From: Pascua guehoae
Lineage: Eukaryota > Basidiomycota > Tremellomycetes > Trichosporonales > Trichosporonaceae
Length of the DNA stretch: 64,000 nt
NCBI GenBank assembly: GCA_001600415.1
Contig: BCJX01000004.1
Location: forward strand, 1,073,689 to 1,137,688
Direction of reading: 5' to 3'
The notes under the pieces were generated by a model. That model saw only the letters and a list, made by a program, of their open reading frames with translations. It made no database searches and was not told the DNA's origin. The number at the start of each line of letters is the position of its first letter. Within the stretch, counting starts at the first letter, position 1. Positions 24,700 through 34,225 of this stretch are shown here, one piece after another. The position numbers were made by a program, and so were the translations under genes.

Positions 24700-25655
24700 G
24701 GAGTCGTGTGTTATAATATAGGGGGGAGGTGCTCGACGGTCGGAATGTTCAATTAGGTCTCTAGGAAGAAGCTCGCTGCGATTGTAAGGCTTGTTCAGTC
24801 ATCGCGGCCCAAGTTAGTATAGTATGCACCCTTCCCTTGTGTAACGATCCTGACGCACGGGCACACCCGGGGAGCAACCCGTGCCGTGTACAATATGCCT
24901 GCCTCCCTTCGTTCCAGCCTCTGTTACTCGACAGTTAGCAGTACCCGGAGCAGTCGGCTAATAACAAGCGATTTGGTTGCAGTAGTTCACTCATGAGCAA
25001 CACCTCGAGTCTTGAATCGACCGCCTCATTCGTCAAAGGGTGTATGAATATTATAAGCCCGCCATAAACAGGAATTTTATTGTAACCCGCAGGACTCTGC
25101 GTTTGTGACCTGTGACAGGACCGGGCAGGGGTGTCAGAGCAGATTGAGCAGATGAGGATAATACTAACGGCCCAAACCACAGGACTCGCTGTCTTGTGAC
25201 ACTGTGACAGGACCGGAGTTTTGCCTTGGATTTTTGCCTTGGGACGTGTGACAGCAGTCCTGTTTACGACGTGTGACAGCAGTCCTGTTTACGACGTGTG
25301 ACAGCAGTTCTGTTTACGGTGGTTTCACAGTGGTAGTAGCCTCGTGACGCTCATATCCATCTAATTGAGTTTTTGTTAGAATGAGCCGCGAGAGGCAGCA
25401 CCGAGAGGCATCGACCGAGGCGACTTGTTGGGTATATATCTTCTCCCGACCGGCGGCCCGAGCGTCATTGTTGGCGTGTGCGTCGCCGACCCATGCGTGT
25501 CCGTGGTCCGAGACACTGTGGTACGAGCGGTCCGACCGTCGACCTACGCTGAACCCATGCTGGGTGCAGTCCGAGCGTCGGCTGACGGTCCGCTGAGCGT
25601 CCGTATTCGCATTGACATAGTCGAACAAGTTTTGGAAAACTAACATCCTTTGGCT
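24700..25655. other. Intergenic region with short repeats
   Basis: No gene seen. The stretch from about 25080 contains gtgacaggaccgg twice (25113-25125 and 25204-25216) and a three-copy 25-bp tandem repeat (25244-25318), then moderate-complexity sequence up to the tRNA. Confidence 0.5.
25244..25318. repeat. 25-bp tandem repeat, three copies
   Basis: Copies at 25244-25268, 25269-25293 and 25294-25318. The first two are identical and the third differs at one base. The unit begins acgtgtgacagcag and ends tgtttacg. Related gtgacaggaccgg-containing sequence flanks it and recurs near 37493. Confidence 0.9.
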
Positions 25656-25743
25656 GCCTGGTTATATCAGTCGGTAGATAGTTTGACTCTTACTACTTTA
25701 GTAGCAGATCAAAATGTCATGGGTTCGAGCCCCATACTAGGCT
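25656..25743 (+). tRNA. trnK-CUU: tRNA-Lys(CTT) with 15-nt intron
   Basis: The acceptor stem GCCTGGT pairs with ACTAGGC (one G-T). The D-stem is TATC/GATA, the anticodon stem TTTGA/TCAAA, and the T-arm ATGGG TTCGAGC CCCAT. The loop reads CT-CTT-A with a 15-nt intron (25693-25707) at the standard position after base 37. The anticodon is 25689-25691. The body resembles eukaryotic tRNA-Lys(CUU). Confidence 0.88.
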
Positions 25744-25945
25744 TACATTTTTGGCTCTGTCTATGAGGCGAGGCGAAACCCCCTCACAAACACCATATGT
25801 TCAGATCAGTCAGTTTCACATGCTGTCCATGTACGTAGAAAGGCAAATCCAGTGGACTGAAGCTTGGTATCGTCATATGTCAAGGCATGCGCTTCCTTGA
25901 TATGCATGGTCCCCAGTTCTAGTTTCAGGCAGTACGCCGGATGTC
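25744..25945. other. Short intergenic region
   Basis: Spacer between the tRNA and the 3' end of the twin-RING gene. Nothing else is recognisable. Confidence 0.4.
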
Positions 25946-27310
25946 TCAATACTGCCATCCGTTGGCCTTCCAGACGGCTTCAGCCTTGCGGTAAGCGTCG
26001 TGGCTATCCGACATGGCCGCAATGGCAGCTGGCACTGCAAAGTCACGGCGACACATGGGGCAATTTGTAGTGGAAGATTGTTCGAACCAGTCCTGCCCTT
26101 GTCAGCTGAAGCCATTGCGTCTAGTGACCCACCGTGAGGCAGCTGGTATGCAAGACGTGATCACACGGGAGGGCGGACACAAAGGCGGTATCGGCAAACT
26201 CGTCGAGGCAGACGAGACACGCATTGGAGGTCTGGCGGAGCCACGGCTGTTTCGCCGCAGGGAGACTGGGGAGGAACTCGAGGACGAGGACGACACGGAG
26301 CTTGGGATGCAGCGGTGCGAGCACACTGTTGATGTCGTCGACGAGGCTGAGGCGGTCGCGCAGCGTCATGCTGTCTGTGACCTTGTACCCGAGCCCGCCG
26401 TCTGCAAAGAAATGCCACAACATTGCGTACTGCTGCGAACAGTCGCGTTCGAGTGCGCTGATGTCGAGTTCGGCTGTGGACCCCGTCAATATTGCGGTGA
26501 GGAGGGACAGGTCGAACGTGGCGGTGAGCGTGGGCGAGATGATGTTGAAGTAGCGGCGGAAGACGGGGCGCCAGCGGCGTACGAGGCTTTCGGGGTTGTT
26601 GCACGGGATCGAAGGCGCCGGGGTCGTAGATGGCCCAGGCGGCGCGTCGAGTGGGGTACCGTCGTCGAGAAATACGTCCTTGCACCTTTGGAGTGGCCGC
26701 TGGGACGGATCCCAGAGAATAGCAGCTACCGCGAGGTGTCGCCTACACGCGGGGCAGCGTGGGTCGCTCCCTGCTATATTGGGCGCTTCGGGTACGATAG
26801 CCCTCTGCTGGTCAATGTCTGGCGCTTTGGAAGCCAGCCGTAGGCACGACATGAGACTCGACTCACAAGGCAAGAGTCGTGAAGGACATGCTCACAGGGG
26901 AGCAACTTGCCAGCCGCCTGAAGTGGGCGGTTACACAGCGCACAATTGTATCCCATCGTGTTCTTGGTCGAGACGATGACTTGCTCTGCCAACACGGCTC
27001 GTTGGCCCTCAGTCAGACCGCCCACCCACTCGGTCACGGACTGCGCTGCCTCCTTTCTCTCAGTGTACGATTCAGCTTGCCCGAGCGCAATCTTGATGCG
27101 TGCAAGGCTAAGATACCGTTGCTTCAGGTCCAGATAGTGATCGGCCAGGACGTCGATTGCGTCTGGTGGGTGTCGCACAGGTAGGCAGTAGACATTTTCT
27201 GGCCGGGCGTATCCAGCTGTGGCTGCACTGTAGGCGGTCTTGAGCCGGCCCAGTCGCTCAATAAGCTCCCCCTCGACCTCGACGTTGGGTTCGGGGGCTT
27301 CAAGGGACAT
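25946..27310 (-). CDS. Protein with two RING-H2 domains (candidate E3 ubiquitin ligase)
   Basis: Exons 27310-26867, 26807-26133 and 26092-25946 give 421 residues. Two complete RING-H2 ligand sets appear only after splicing. The first is C123, C126, C139, H141, H144, C147, C166, C169 (CALC...PCEHVLHDSC...CPAC). The second is C345, C348, C363, H365, H368, C371, C384, C387 (CLVC...PCDHVLHTSC...CPMC). RING-H2 domains recruit E2 enzymes for ubiquitin transfer. The linker (about 170-344) is partly helical and of unknown fold. Both introns are phase 0 and fall one or two residues after the sixth ligand of each RING, which supports the model. Start MSLEAPEP is preferred to an in-frame ATG at 27394 whose extension looks like leader sequence. 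The substrate is unknown. Confidence 0.82.
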
Positions 27311-27707
27311 GGTGATGTGAATGTAGAGCAGAGATGGCAGAGCGAGTGCGGATACTGCTCTTAAGATCCTACAGTATAGGAGCTTGCATCGCACTACTTT
27401 GGTACTTTTAGTTCTGGTCCAACGGCATCATGTGAGGCGGCGGGGATCCGGCGTACCTCTGGCGCTGTAGCGCTGTGGAAGCATCAGGCACCTGTGCCAA
27501 GCCAAACACTCGGTCATGTGCCACTTGCAGGTCGACCCAGCCACACCTAGACTTGGTTTCATGACTAACGACGGCCAAATGGATCCCGCATTGGATGGTA
27601 GGGTACAAAAGCATGACGACACCACAGGCCTTCAACCCTGCACTTGTTGTGCAGAGTAGGAATGGTGCCCAGAACTAGAGCACCTTGTTAACAACAAACC
27701 AACCTCC
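27311..27707. other. Divergent promoter region
   Basis: About 400 bp between the divergent starts of the twin-RING gene and the Pro/Ser/Thr-rich gene. No further gene is seen; it probably contains both promoters. Confidence 0.5.
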
Positions 27708-30700
27708 ATGGCCAGGTCTCGTCGCAACTCGTTCGTGGGGCTCCCCTCCGGTGCCGACCTGGGATTGTCGGAAGGCACTGTTCTGCGGACTGTTGGTGAG
27801 GCGACATTGGAAGTCATCCCGGCTTGGGCACGATACAGGCACACTCCGATATTCCATCCAATCGCGCCCGGTGTTATTGCCGTGACATTCGAGCACGACG
27901 AGGAAGATGATATTCTGGGCGAGTTGTCGCCCTCGATTTTCCTGTTGCGGGGACACGGACATGTAGAATGGACATGCGACGAGCGCACACCGCCATGGCG
28001 CATGGTCGAGCTCCAGCTCTACGCCCGCGCGCTGGGCGAGTGGGACCGCGGCGAGACTCAAGACGCGCACAGTAGCAGCCCCAACCTGACGCAAATGATG
28101 CGCATCCGGGGTCCACCTTCGGGCGAGCTCGCACCCCAGCTCGTCATCGAAGGCGAACGACAGTTTATCCTCGCGTTCGACGAGGGCGTTGCGCGTGCCA
28201 CCGTCTGCAGCGCAGAGGGGTTTGACCGCGACCTCGTCCAGGTCGAACTCGGCGAGATACCCTTGAGCCGGGTGAGCGCTGCCATAACGACCATCCAGGA
28301 TATCCTCGAGGAGACCCAAGCGGATATGCAGCGCATGGCAGAGCTCGATGGGCCATTCCCCAGCACCTCGACAGTAGCACGCGCCGCGGTGGCTGTGCCG
28401 CCAGAGACCAGAGTCCCGGATGACCCACCGCGTCTCGGACCGGTTGCTATCCGGCCGACATCAATTGCGGGGTCACTAGCCGCGCCTGCTGCACTGCCAA
28501 ACAGCGGAGGCACCGCTCCCAGGAGCCCCCCTTCGGCGACGTCACCTGTCGCCCAGGCCGCGAGTGTGCGCCCCCCGCCGACTGCCACTTCCCCAGCAAA
28601 CAGAGGGACTGTGCCGCCCAGGGCTACGCCGTCAACGGCGTCGGCTTCAGCTCAGGCAGCGAGCACACGTTCGCCCGCGACTACCACTGCCCCAGCAAGC
28701 AATGATGCTGCCGCTCCGAGGCGCCCGCCTGCGCCATCCTCCGCCCCAGCACAGACACCGAGCGCACGGTCTCCGACAGCTCCTACTTCCCCTGCAAACG
28801 CTGGACCTGCAACTTCGACGAGCCTGCCGTTGACCGCACCGCCTCAAACACAGACAGCCACACCGCCACAAGCAACTCCCGCTACCCCAGCAACGGGTGC
28901 GACGGAAACGGAGGGGCTTTACGCAATGCAGCAACTCACGGCTAGGCGTGCTGCACATCAGCGTGCGGAAATGACTGGCAGGCAGCCTGTGGCGAATATG
29001 GCATCCACAGCAACTCCCGCTGTCGGGGCACCCAGTGCGGCTGCAACTGCCAGTGGGTCGAATGCCGGGTCGCAGCCAACGACCGCCCCAACTCCGGTAT
29101 CGAGTACACCGTCCCCGACCCCCGCTACGGCTGCCGCTTCAAGGAGCCCAACGACGTTTGTGCCAGCACCGACAGCGAGCGCGCGGCCGCCAGTCTCCCC
29201 CGCTTCTACCTTATCACCCACCACTGCGAATTCCAGGAGTCTGCCTACTACATCGCCCGCAACGACGGCTCCAGTACAGACAGCGAGGCCGCGATCACCT
29301 GCACCGCAAGCAACCCCGCGATCCCCAGTATCCCCCGCTGCTACGTTATCTCCCACTTCTGCGAATTTTAGGAGTCCACCTCCTGCATCGTCTTCAACGA
29401 CGACTCCATCACCGACCTTGAGCCCCCGATCCCCAACAAGCCCTCCGGCACCTATGCCTACGACGGCTACAGCGCCGAGGAGCCCGCCCGTTCCTCCTCC
29501 AGCTAGGAGGAGCCCGCTTCCCACACCGCCTTCGACGATGACGGCTCCGCCCCCAGTTCCACCACCGAGGACGCCATCCCCAGGGGTTCCCGTTAGCCCG
29601 TCACGGACTGTTGCCGGAGCGCCTTTGAGTTCGCCTATTCCTCCAGCAGGTCGAACACTCCCCACACCGTCCTCCCCGTCTGCAGGCATGCTCTCCCCGC
29701 CTCTTCCCGGCGCGCCACGCAGTGCAGGTGCATCTCCGTCGACATCGCCTGCTGGATCTCCAGCGGGATCTCCCAGGGGTCCACCGTCTCCATTGCCTTC
29801 TAGTACATCGGCCGCTCGTCCATGGCCCATTGGACGACCTATTGCCGGGGTGCGGGATTTGCTACCGGAGCCACCCCCTCAACCCAGAGCCTACCCTGGG
29901 GCCACTATCCGCTTTGTGGGCCACGGAGCAGTTGAAGTCTCGCGCGGCTCGATTCGGGGCAAGGCCTGGTTCCATTTCCCATACTGGGCCACCTTGGACA
30001 TACCGTTGGGGCTTCCAGGAGAGGACAAGGGGTTGATATACATCGGCGTCTTCGAGTGCCTCAAGACGAGCGTGCACACGATGGCCTTTGTCGACTTGGT
30101 CATTCGATCGTCGCTGCCGTTTCTATATCCTGGGCTGAAGAACCTCGAGGTTGTGGCTCCGCCGGCTGAACAGGGCTACAATAGGATGTCACTCACCCAA
30201 AGCGTGGATAGCGTGGATATTTCCCTCCCAGATGTCGAAACGTACCCGACTCTGGTACCTGCCGACAACGAACGTAACCTCTGGATACTCCGCTACCCCC
30301 AAAATGTCAACCGTCCGGTAGACTACGAGTGGCACAGCGCAGAGATCGACCTGCGTGGTCCACAGCCAAAAGTCTCGGTACACTCGTCGATGCCGCCACT
30401 GGTTGTCGACAAGGTGCACGCCCTGGCTTTTGGTCTTGCAGCTGTCGTAGGCACCGGCCCCACCTTGTCCCACAATGTCGTGGTCGCAGCCGACCGCGGC
30501 GCTTACTATGCCGGCTCACTTGTCAGGCCAATCCTCCGGCGCTGTGCCATCGCCGCCCCCGGCATCCTCGACCTGGACGTTTGCGCTCCATTATGGGCGG
30601 GCGTGTACCGAATCTTCCCCACCGGTGCTGACACTGCAACGGTCGATATTCCCCGTAACATGGACGATCTGGGACACGATTGGATTATAAAGATGGCTAA

Positions 30701-31106
30701 AGACTCGCACCTGATATTTATCACCAGCACCGATACAGCTCGGCGCGTCCTCCGTGCCTATGCACCCAACCACCCTCGCCTGGGGGAAATCCACGCCCTC
30801 CCCAACTCCCAGCCCCCAACCCAGCGGGCCGATATCAGGAGGGTAATCATTACGTTCCAGGGTCTCTCTGAGCCCCACTACCTGCTGGACCACGAGCTCC
30901 CCGAACTTGAACGCATCAACAGTACCGACTTTCGCCTCACTTTCCCCAACGGCCCCGAGATCCACCAGAACATTCATCACCTTCAGGAAAGTTGCGGAGA
31001 CTGGACGTTTATGCCACAAGGCGAAATCGACTTGATCTCCACCATGGTGTTTGTCGGGGTGCAGATTCTTGAGGGAATCATCCCCCCACCGTTCAGCCCT
31101 CGGTAA
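27708..31106 (+). CDS. Large intronless protein of unknown function with Pro/Ser/Thr/Ala-rich centre
   Basis: One uninterrupted frame of 1132 residues, unusual here because most neighbours are spliced. Residues 1-235 look globular (GLSEGTVLRTVGEATLEV, LVIEGERQFILAFDEG). Residues about 236-720 are low complexity, made of loosely repeated Pro, Thr, Ser and Ala blocks such as RSPTTFVPAPTASARPPVSP. Residues about 725-1132 again look globular and beta-rich (ATIRFVGHGAVEVSRGSIRG, YWATLDIPLGLPG). I see no signal peptide, transmembrane segment or catalytic motif. The stop codon overlaps a consensus donor, CGgtaagtgat at 31103. Splicing to tcgtccag near 31144 would instead add about 33 residues, so the C-terminus is uncertain. 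Function not recognised. Confidence 0.8.
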   Translation: MARSRRNSFVGLPSGADLGLSEGTVLRTVGEATLEVIPAWARYRHTPIFHPIAPGVIAVTFEHDEEDDILGELSPSIFLLRGHGHVEWTCDERTPPWRMVELQLYARALGEWDRGETQDAHSSSPNLTQMMRIRGPPSGELAPQLVIEGERQFILAFDEGVARATVCSAEGFDRDLVQVELGEIPLSRVSAAITTIQDILEETQADMQRMAELDGPFPSTSTVARAAVAVPPETRVPDDPPRLGPVAIRPTSIAGSLAAPAALPNSGGTAPRSPPSATSPVAQAASVRPPPTATSPANRGTVPPRATPSTASASAQAASTRSPATTTAPASNDAAAPRRPPAPSSAPAQTPSARSPTAPTSPANAGPATSTSLPLTAPPQTQTATPPQATPATPATGATETEGLYAMQQLTARRAAHQRAEMTGRQPVANMASTATPAVGAPSAAATASGSNAGSQPTTAPTPVSSTPSPTPATAAASRSPTTFVPAPTASARPPVSPASTLSPTTANSRSLPTTSPATTAPVQTARPRSPAPQATPRSPVSPAATLSPTSANFRSPPPASSSTTTPSPTLSPRSPTSPPAPMPTTATAPRSPPVPPPARRSPLPTPPSTMTAPPPVPPPRTPSPGVPVSPSRTVAGAPLSSPIPPAGRTLPTPSSPSAGMLSPPLPGAPRSAGASPSTSPAGSPAGSPRGPPSPLPSSTSAARPWPIGRPIAGVRDLLPEPPPQPRAYPGATIRFVGHGAVEVSRGSIRGKAWFHFPYWATLDIPLGLPGEDKGLIYIGVFECLKTSVHTMAFVDLVIRSSLPFLYPGLKNLEVVAPPAEQGYNRMSLTQSVDSVDISLPDVETYPTLVPADNERNLWILRYPQNVNRPVDYEWHSAEIDLRGPQPKVSVHSSMPPLVVDKVHALAFGLAAVVGTGPTLSHNVVVAADRGAYYAGSLVRPILRRCAIAAPGILDLDVCAPLWAGVYRIFPTGADTATVDIPRNMDDLGHDWIIKMAKDSHLIFITSTDTARRVLRAYAPNHPRLGEIHALPNSQPPTQRADIRRVIITFQGLSEPHYLLDHELPELERINSTDFRLTFPNGPEIHQNIHHLQESCGDWTFMPQGEIDLISTMVFVGVQILEGIIPPPFSPR

Positions 31107-31651
31107 GTGATTCTGATGCTGCGTGCCGCGGTTTTGCTCGTCCAGTCTGCATAAAGTATATCCAACGCAGTTTCAGCTTGCTGTTGTCCAAAGCATTTTC
31201 ACATCTCGACTATTCAGTCTGGCGGGGTATTCCTGGCGTTGACACACCCTACGCAGGTTCGGCAAGCGAGTTTCTAAAATCGCCACAAACCTTCGAACGC
31301 GATTCCGTCCGCAGGGATCCAGCAGGTCGCGACCATCTTAGAGAGCACAAGGATGTGGATGTCGTCGCAGCGCGCGCTCAGTTCCAAGAAGTGGGCCAGC
31401 CGCCAACAGACGCTTCCCGCGAGCACAGATTATTCTTGTACTTGGTAGTGCTTGAGCGCTGGACAATTAATTCATGCACCAGAAGTAGAATTTCCGTCGG
31501 GATCAAGAGGAAAGTTGTTATAACCGAATGAAACTGAACTGTGCGAAAGAAAACGACAAAGAATTTGCACGATGTTAGAGAAATTCCAATGTGCTGGAGT
31601 GACTGGCCCTGGAACTTGTAACACTCTCCTCCCCCCAACACACACAAATCA

Positions 31652-31692
<41 letters not shown>

Positions 31693-31915
31693 ACCTATCC
31701 TCCTCCAGTTTTCCCCGCCCAGCGGCCATGTGGAAACCACGTAGGTTCCACATGATTTATATCGAGCATCTTCGCTTTTTATCATAGATAGATAGATACA
31801 GAGGCAGCCCTTCGCGAGCTCTTACGGCCACCACTATGGAAACGGTACATGATTGTATTTGAGCTTTTTTTTCACGCTACAATAATGTCGTCAATACGCC
31901 TAGCCCGACCACTGC
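31107..31915. other. Intergenic region with CA microsatellite
   Basis: Tail-to-tail region between the Pro/Ser/Thr-rich gene and the SDR-like gene. Apart from the microsatellite at 31654-31689 nothing is identifiable; it probably contains both 3' UTRs. Confidence 0.5.
31654..31689. repeat. (CA)n microsatellite
   Basis: A nearly uninterrupted run of about 18 CA dinucleotides, ending just before cgtgacc. Confidence 0.9.
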
Positions 31916-32929
31916 TCACTTGAGCCCAAGACGCGAGCGGACCGAGTCGAGCGCCTGGCGATGTCGGATAACAACGCCCTGGGACGGCGCATCCGTCCTG
32001 GCCGCCAGCGCCACGGCCACTTGGGCAGCCTCGTCGGCCGTGATCCACGACGAGGGAGCACGTGGGCGCTCTCGAGTCTTGAGGTTCCCGAGGACGATGG
32101 AGAACAAGCGGCGACTGGGACCCGTCTCAGCCTCGACGACGCGCTGCGCCATGACGAGAGATGCCTGGGCCATACTGAGCGGTCCCGCACCGGGCACGGG
32201 GACGACGCCCGACGCGCCGAGAATCCACACCATGGCTCCGTCGGCGGGGAGGCGGGGGAGCCACGCGTGCAGCGACGCAATGTAGCCGGTGGTCACGTCG
32301 ACAAAGAAGCGCTGCCACACGGACGCGGGCACGTCCCACAGTCCGGCGCCGCTCCACCACGATCCGATGGCGACGACGACGTGGTCGACCTGTCCGTACT
32401 CTTTTGTGACTTTTTCCGCAAACGCGGCCGCACCGTCAAACGTGCCCAGGTCGCCCGCGACGGGGATGATTTTCGCCCCCGGGTTGCGCTCGAGTGCCTC
32501 GCGCGCGGCCGCCTGCGATCCCTCGAGCTTGCGCGAGGCGAGGAGTACCTCGGCACCTGCCTTGGCGAAGCCGTCCACTTGGTGCGAACCCACCACGCCC
32601 GTGCCGCCGACGACCACGACGCGCTTGCCCGACAGGTCTGTGTTGGAGGGCAGAGCCCCGCCCCTGGGAGGACGGAGGAGGAGCTCGGCGCCGTTCGGAT
32701 CGAAGCGTTCCATCCCAAATGTGCTGGAGTGAAGGGGCCGAGAGGGAATAGTCGAGGTCGAGATGGGTATGAAGCGGCCCACGAGGGGGAGACAAGGTCT
32801 TGGGATGTGTTTGAGGGCTGTGCGGCCGAGTGACCGTGTGAGTGAACGAATGGTGGCGGATGGAATGATGAGCAGTAAGACCAACAGAGCGTTCAAGATA
32901 AGGAGAATGCGATTGACGTGCATGGCCAT
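31916..32929 (-). CDS. SDR-like NAD(P)-binding protein lacking the usual Tyr/Lys pair
   Basis: Single-exon frame of 337 residues. A hydrophobic N-terminus (about 8-26, ILLILNALLVLLLIIP) suggests a membrane anchor or targeting peptide. The Rossmann part starts near residue 100 with KRVVVVGGTGVVGSH, followed by a helix/strand alternation and VAIGSWWSG in place of the usual NNAG. Where classical SDRs have Ser...Tyr-x-x-x-Lys, this protein has GASGVVPVPGAGPLSMAQAS with no Tyr or Lys. It may be a cofactor-binding or non-catalytic relative, or use other residues. A shorter start at MERFDPNG (near 32713) would remove the hydrophobic segment. The gene is separated by about 270 bp from the tRNA-Leu on the other strand. 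Confidence 0.8.
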   Translation of the reverse strand: MAMHVNRILLILNALLVLLLIIPSATIRSLTRSLGRTALKHIPRPCLPLVGRFIPISTSTIPSRPLHSSTFGMERFDPNGAELLLRPPRGGALPSNTDLSGKRVVVVGGTGVVGSHQVDGFAKAGAEVLLASRKLEGSQAAAREALERNPGAKIIPVAGDLGTFDGAAAFAEKVTKEYGQVDHVVVAIGSWWSGAGLWDVPASVWQRFFVDVTTGYIASLHAWLPRLPADGAMVWILGASGVVPVPGAGPLSMAQASLVMAQRVVEAETGPSRRLFSIVLGNLKTRERPRAPSSWITADEAAQVAVALAARTDAPSQGVVIRHRQALDSVRSRLGLK

Positions 32930-33195
32930 GGTCAGAAAACGGCGTGGGACATGCCAGAGAATGCCGTGATCTAATCAGATGGTCAGCAAGGAAACATGGC
33001 CGAGGTATGGACACTGTCAGCAGATTGTGTCAGCACTGCTGAGACTATCGGTCTGTCACCGATCCGCGGTCGTGATTCATCTCTAAGCATGACGTCACGC
33101 TCTTTATGCAATCCGCAGCCCTCGGAACAAGATCCGCCTCTCCAACATCATGAGGGCTCCTATGTAAAGATACCAGATACCCTGCTTACGTGTTC
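32930..33195. other. Short intergenic region
   Basis: Presumed promoter of the SDR-like gene plus the 5' flank of tRNA-Leu. Nothing else seen. Confidence 0.4.
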
Positions 33196-33284
33196 GGCGA
33201 GATGGCCGAGCGGTCTAAGGCGCTGTGTTAAGGTTTATCTACCTCCGCAGTCTTCGGACGTGGGTTCGAATCCCACTCTCGTCA
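33196..33284 (+). tRNA. trnL-AAG: tRNA-Leu(AAG) with 11-nt intron
   Basis: Class II tRNA. The acceptor stem GGCGAGA pairs with TCTCGTC and the discriminator is A. The D region TGGCCGAGCGGTCTAAGGC is typical of Leu/Ser tRNAs. The anticodon stem is CTGTG/CGCAG, the variable arm GTC TTCG GAC, and the T-arm GTGGG TTCGAAT CCCAC. The loop TT-AAG-G is followed by an 11-nt intron (33234-33244). Anticodon 33230-33232. Confidence 0.92.
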
Positions 33285-33344
33285 ACAGAGGATTCAGTTC
33301 CTCCCAAGCCAATATTTTTGTGGTGTTTGGGGGTTCTGGGAGGT

Positions 33345-33565
33345 GATACTGGAAATTCTGTATCGAACACTTGCCATTCGATGTAGCCCACCCGTGTGGC
33401 ACCTTCTCCATCGTCGCTGAGTAAGGAGCTGCGACGGGCCCCATTAGTTAAGTTGGTGTATTCGTACGTGCGTCCTGTGACTGGGGTCATGACGCTCCGG
33501 TATCCCTGGCGGTTCAGCTGGCGGCCATAGGATGGCCAGTCCTCGTTGCCGTCGCGGCTGGGCAA
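33345..33565 (-). pseudogene. Possible coding remnant or unrecognised exon
   Basis: The minus frame reads as ordinary protein with coding-like codon choice (WPSYGRQLNRQGYRSVMTPV, then TYEYTNLTNGARRSSLLSDD) for about 70 residues, but it runs into the tRNA-Leu region downstream and has no clear start upstream. A possible acceptor, tttgcccag, lies near 33563. It could be a lone exon or relic, or chance; no family is recognised. Confidence 0.25.
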
Positions 33566-34000
33566 AGATACAGATTCACGGAGTGTGTGGTAGACTGGCT
33601 CCGTTGGACTTCAGCTTGGTGACGGCGGACGCGGGGAGACAAGTGACCGGCCATTCAAACGACCCAACCAGTATGTAGAGGCAACAGCCATACCTCTACG
33701 TGCGATGAAGACGTTGCTGAATCTGGCGGGCGGCGTGACTGGTCCTTACCCCCACACCTTCTAGGCCAAGAACAGCGTCACCGATGCCCGGTATAATGCC
33801 CAGCTGCTCCCCAACTCGCTCCCTTTCCGGGGTCGATGAAGAAACTCGCAGTTACCGGCTCATAACTACATAGGAGTAGTGGTAGCCGCGAACATGGGTA
33901 AGCCGTACCCGTCTCCCTTGCAGCGTTCCTGAAGGACACACCTGTTGATGGGGCACGAGAAAAGACGGAGGTATGTAGTGGCATCAAGGCAAAGTAACGG

Positions 34001-34225
34001 GGGCTTGAAACGGGTGTCTAGCGCCTACAAGACAAGGGAGCAAAAGGGAATCCCACTCTCAAACATCTGACATCGATGGCGGTAGTCTTTCAGGTGAGCG
34101 GCAGCGGTGCATGGTAGCTGGGCTTGAAACGGGGCTCCTCCCGCCACAAGACAAGGGAGCAAAAAAGGGGATCCCACTCTCAAACATCTGACATTGATGG
34201 CCATAGTCTTTCAGATGATCGGCAG
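34001..34225. repeat. Direct duplication of about 105 bp
   Basis: Copies at 34001-34104 and 34120-34225 are separated by about 15 bp. Both begin gggcttgaaacggg, share acaagacaagggagcaaaa and atcccactctcaaacatctg, and end near cggcag, with scattered differences and small indels. Confidence 0.85.

Noticed and set aside
28958..29830. 290-residue minus-strand frame rich in Gly/Val/Asp
   Set aside because: Exact antisense of the P/S/T/A-rich repeat region; low-complexity shadow.
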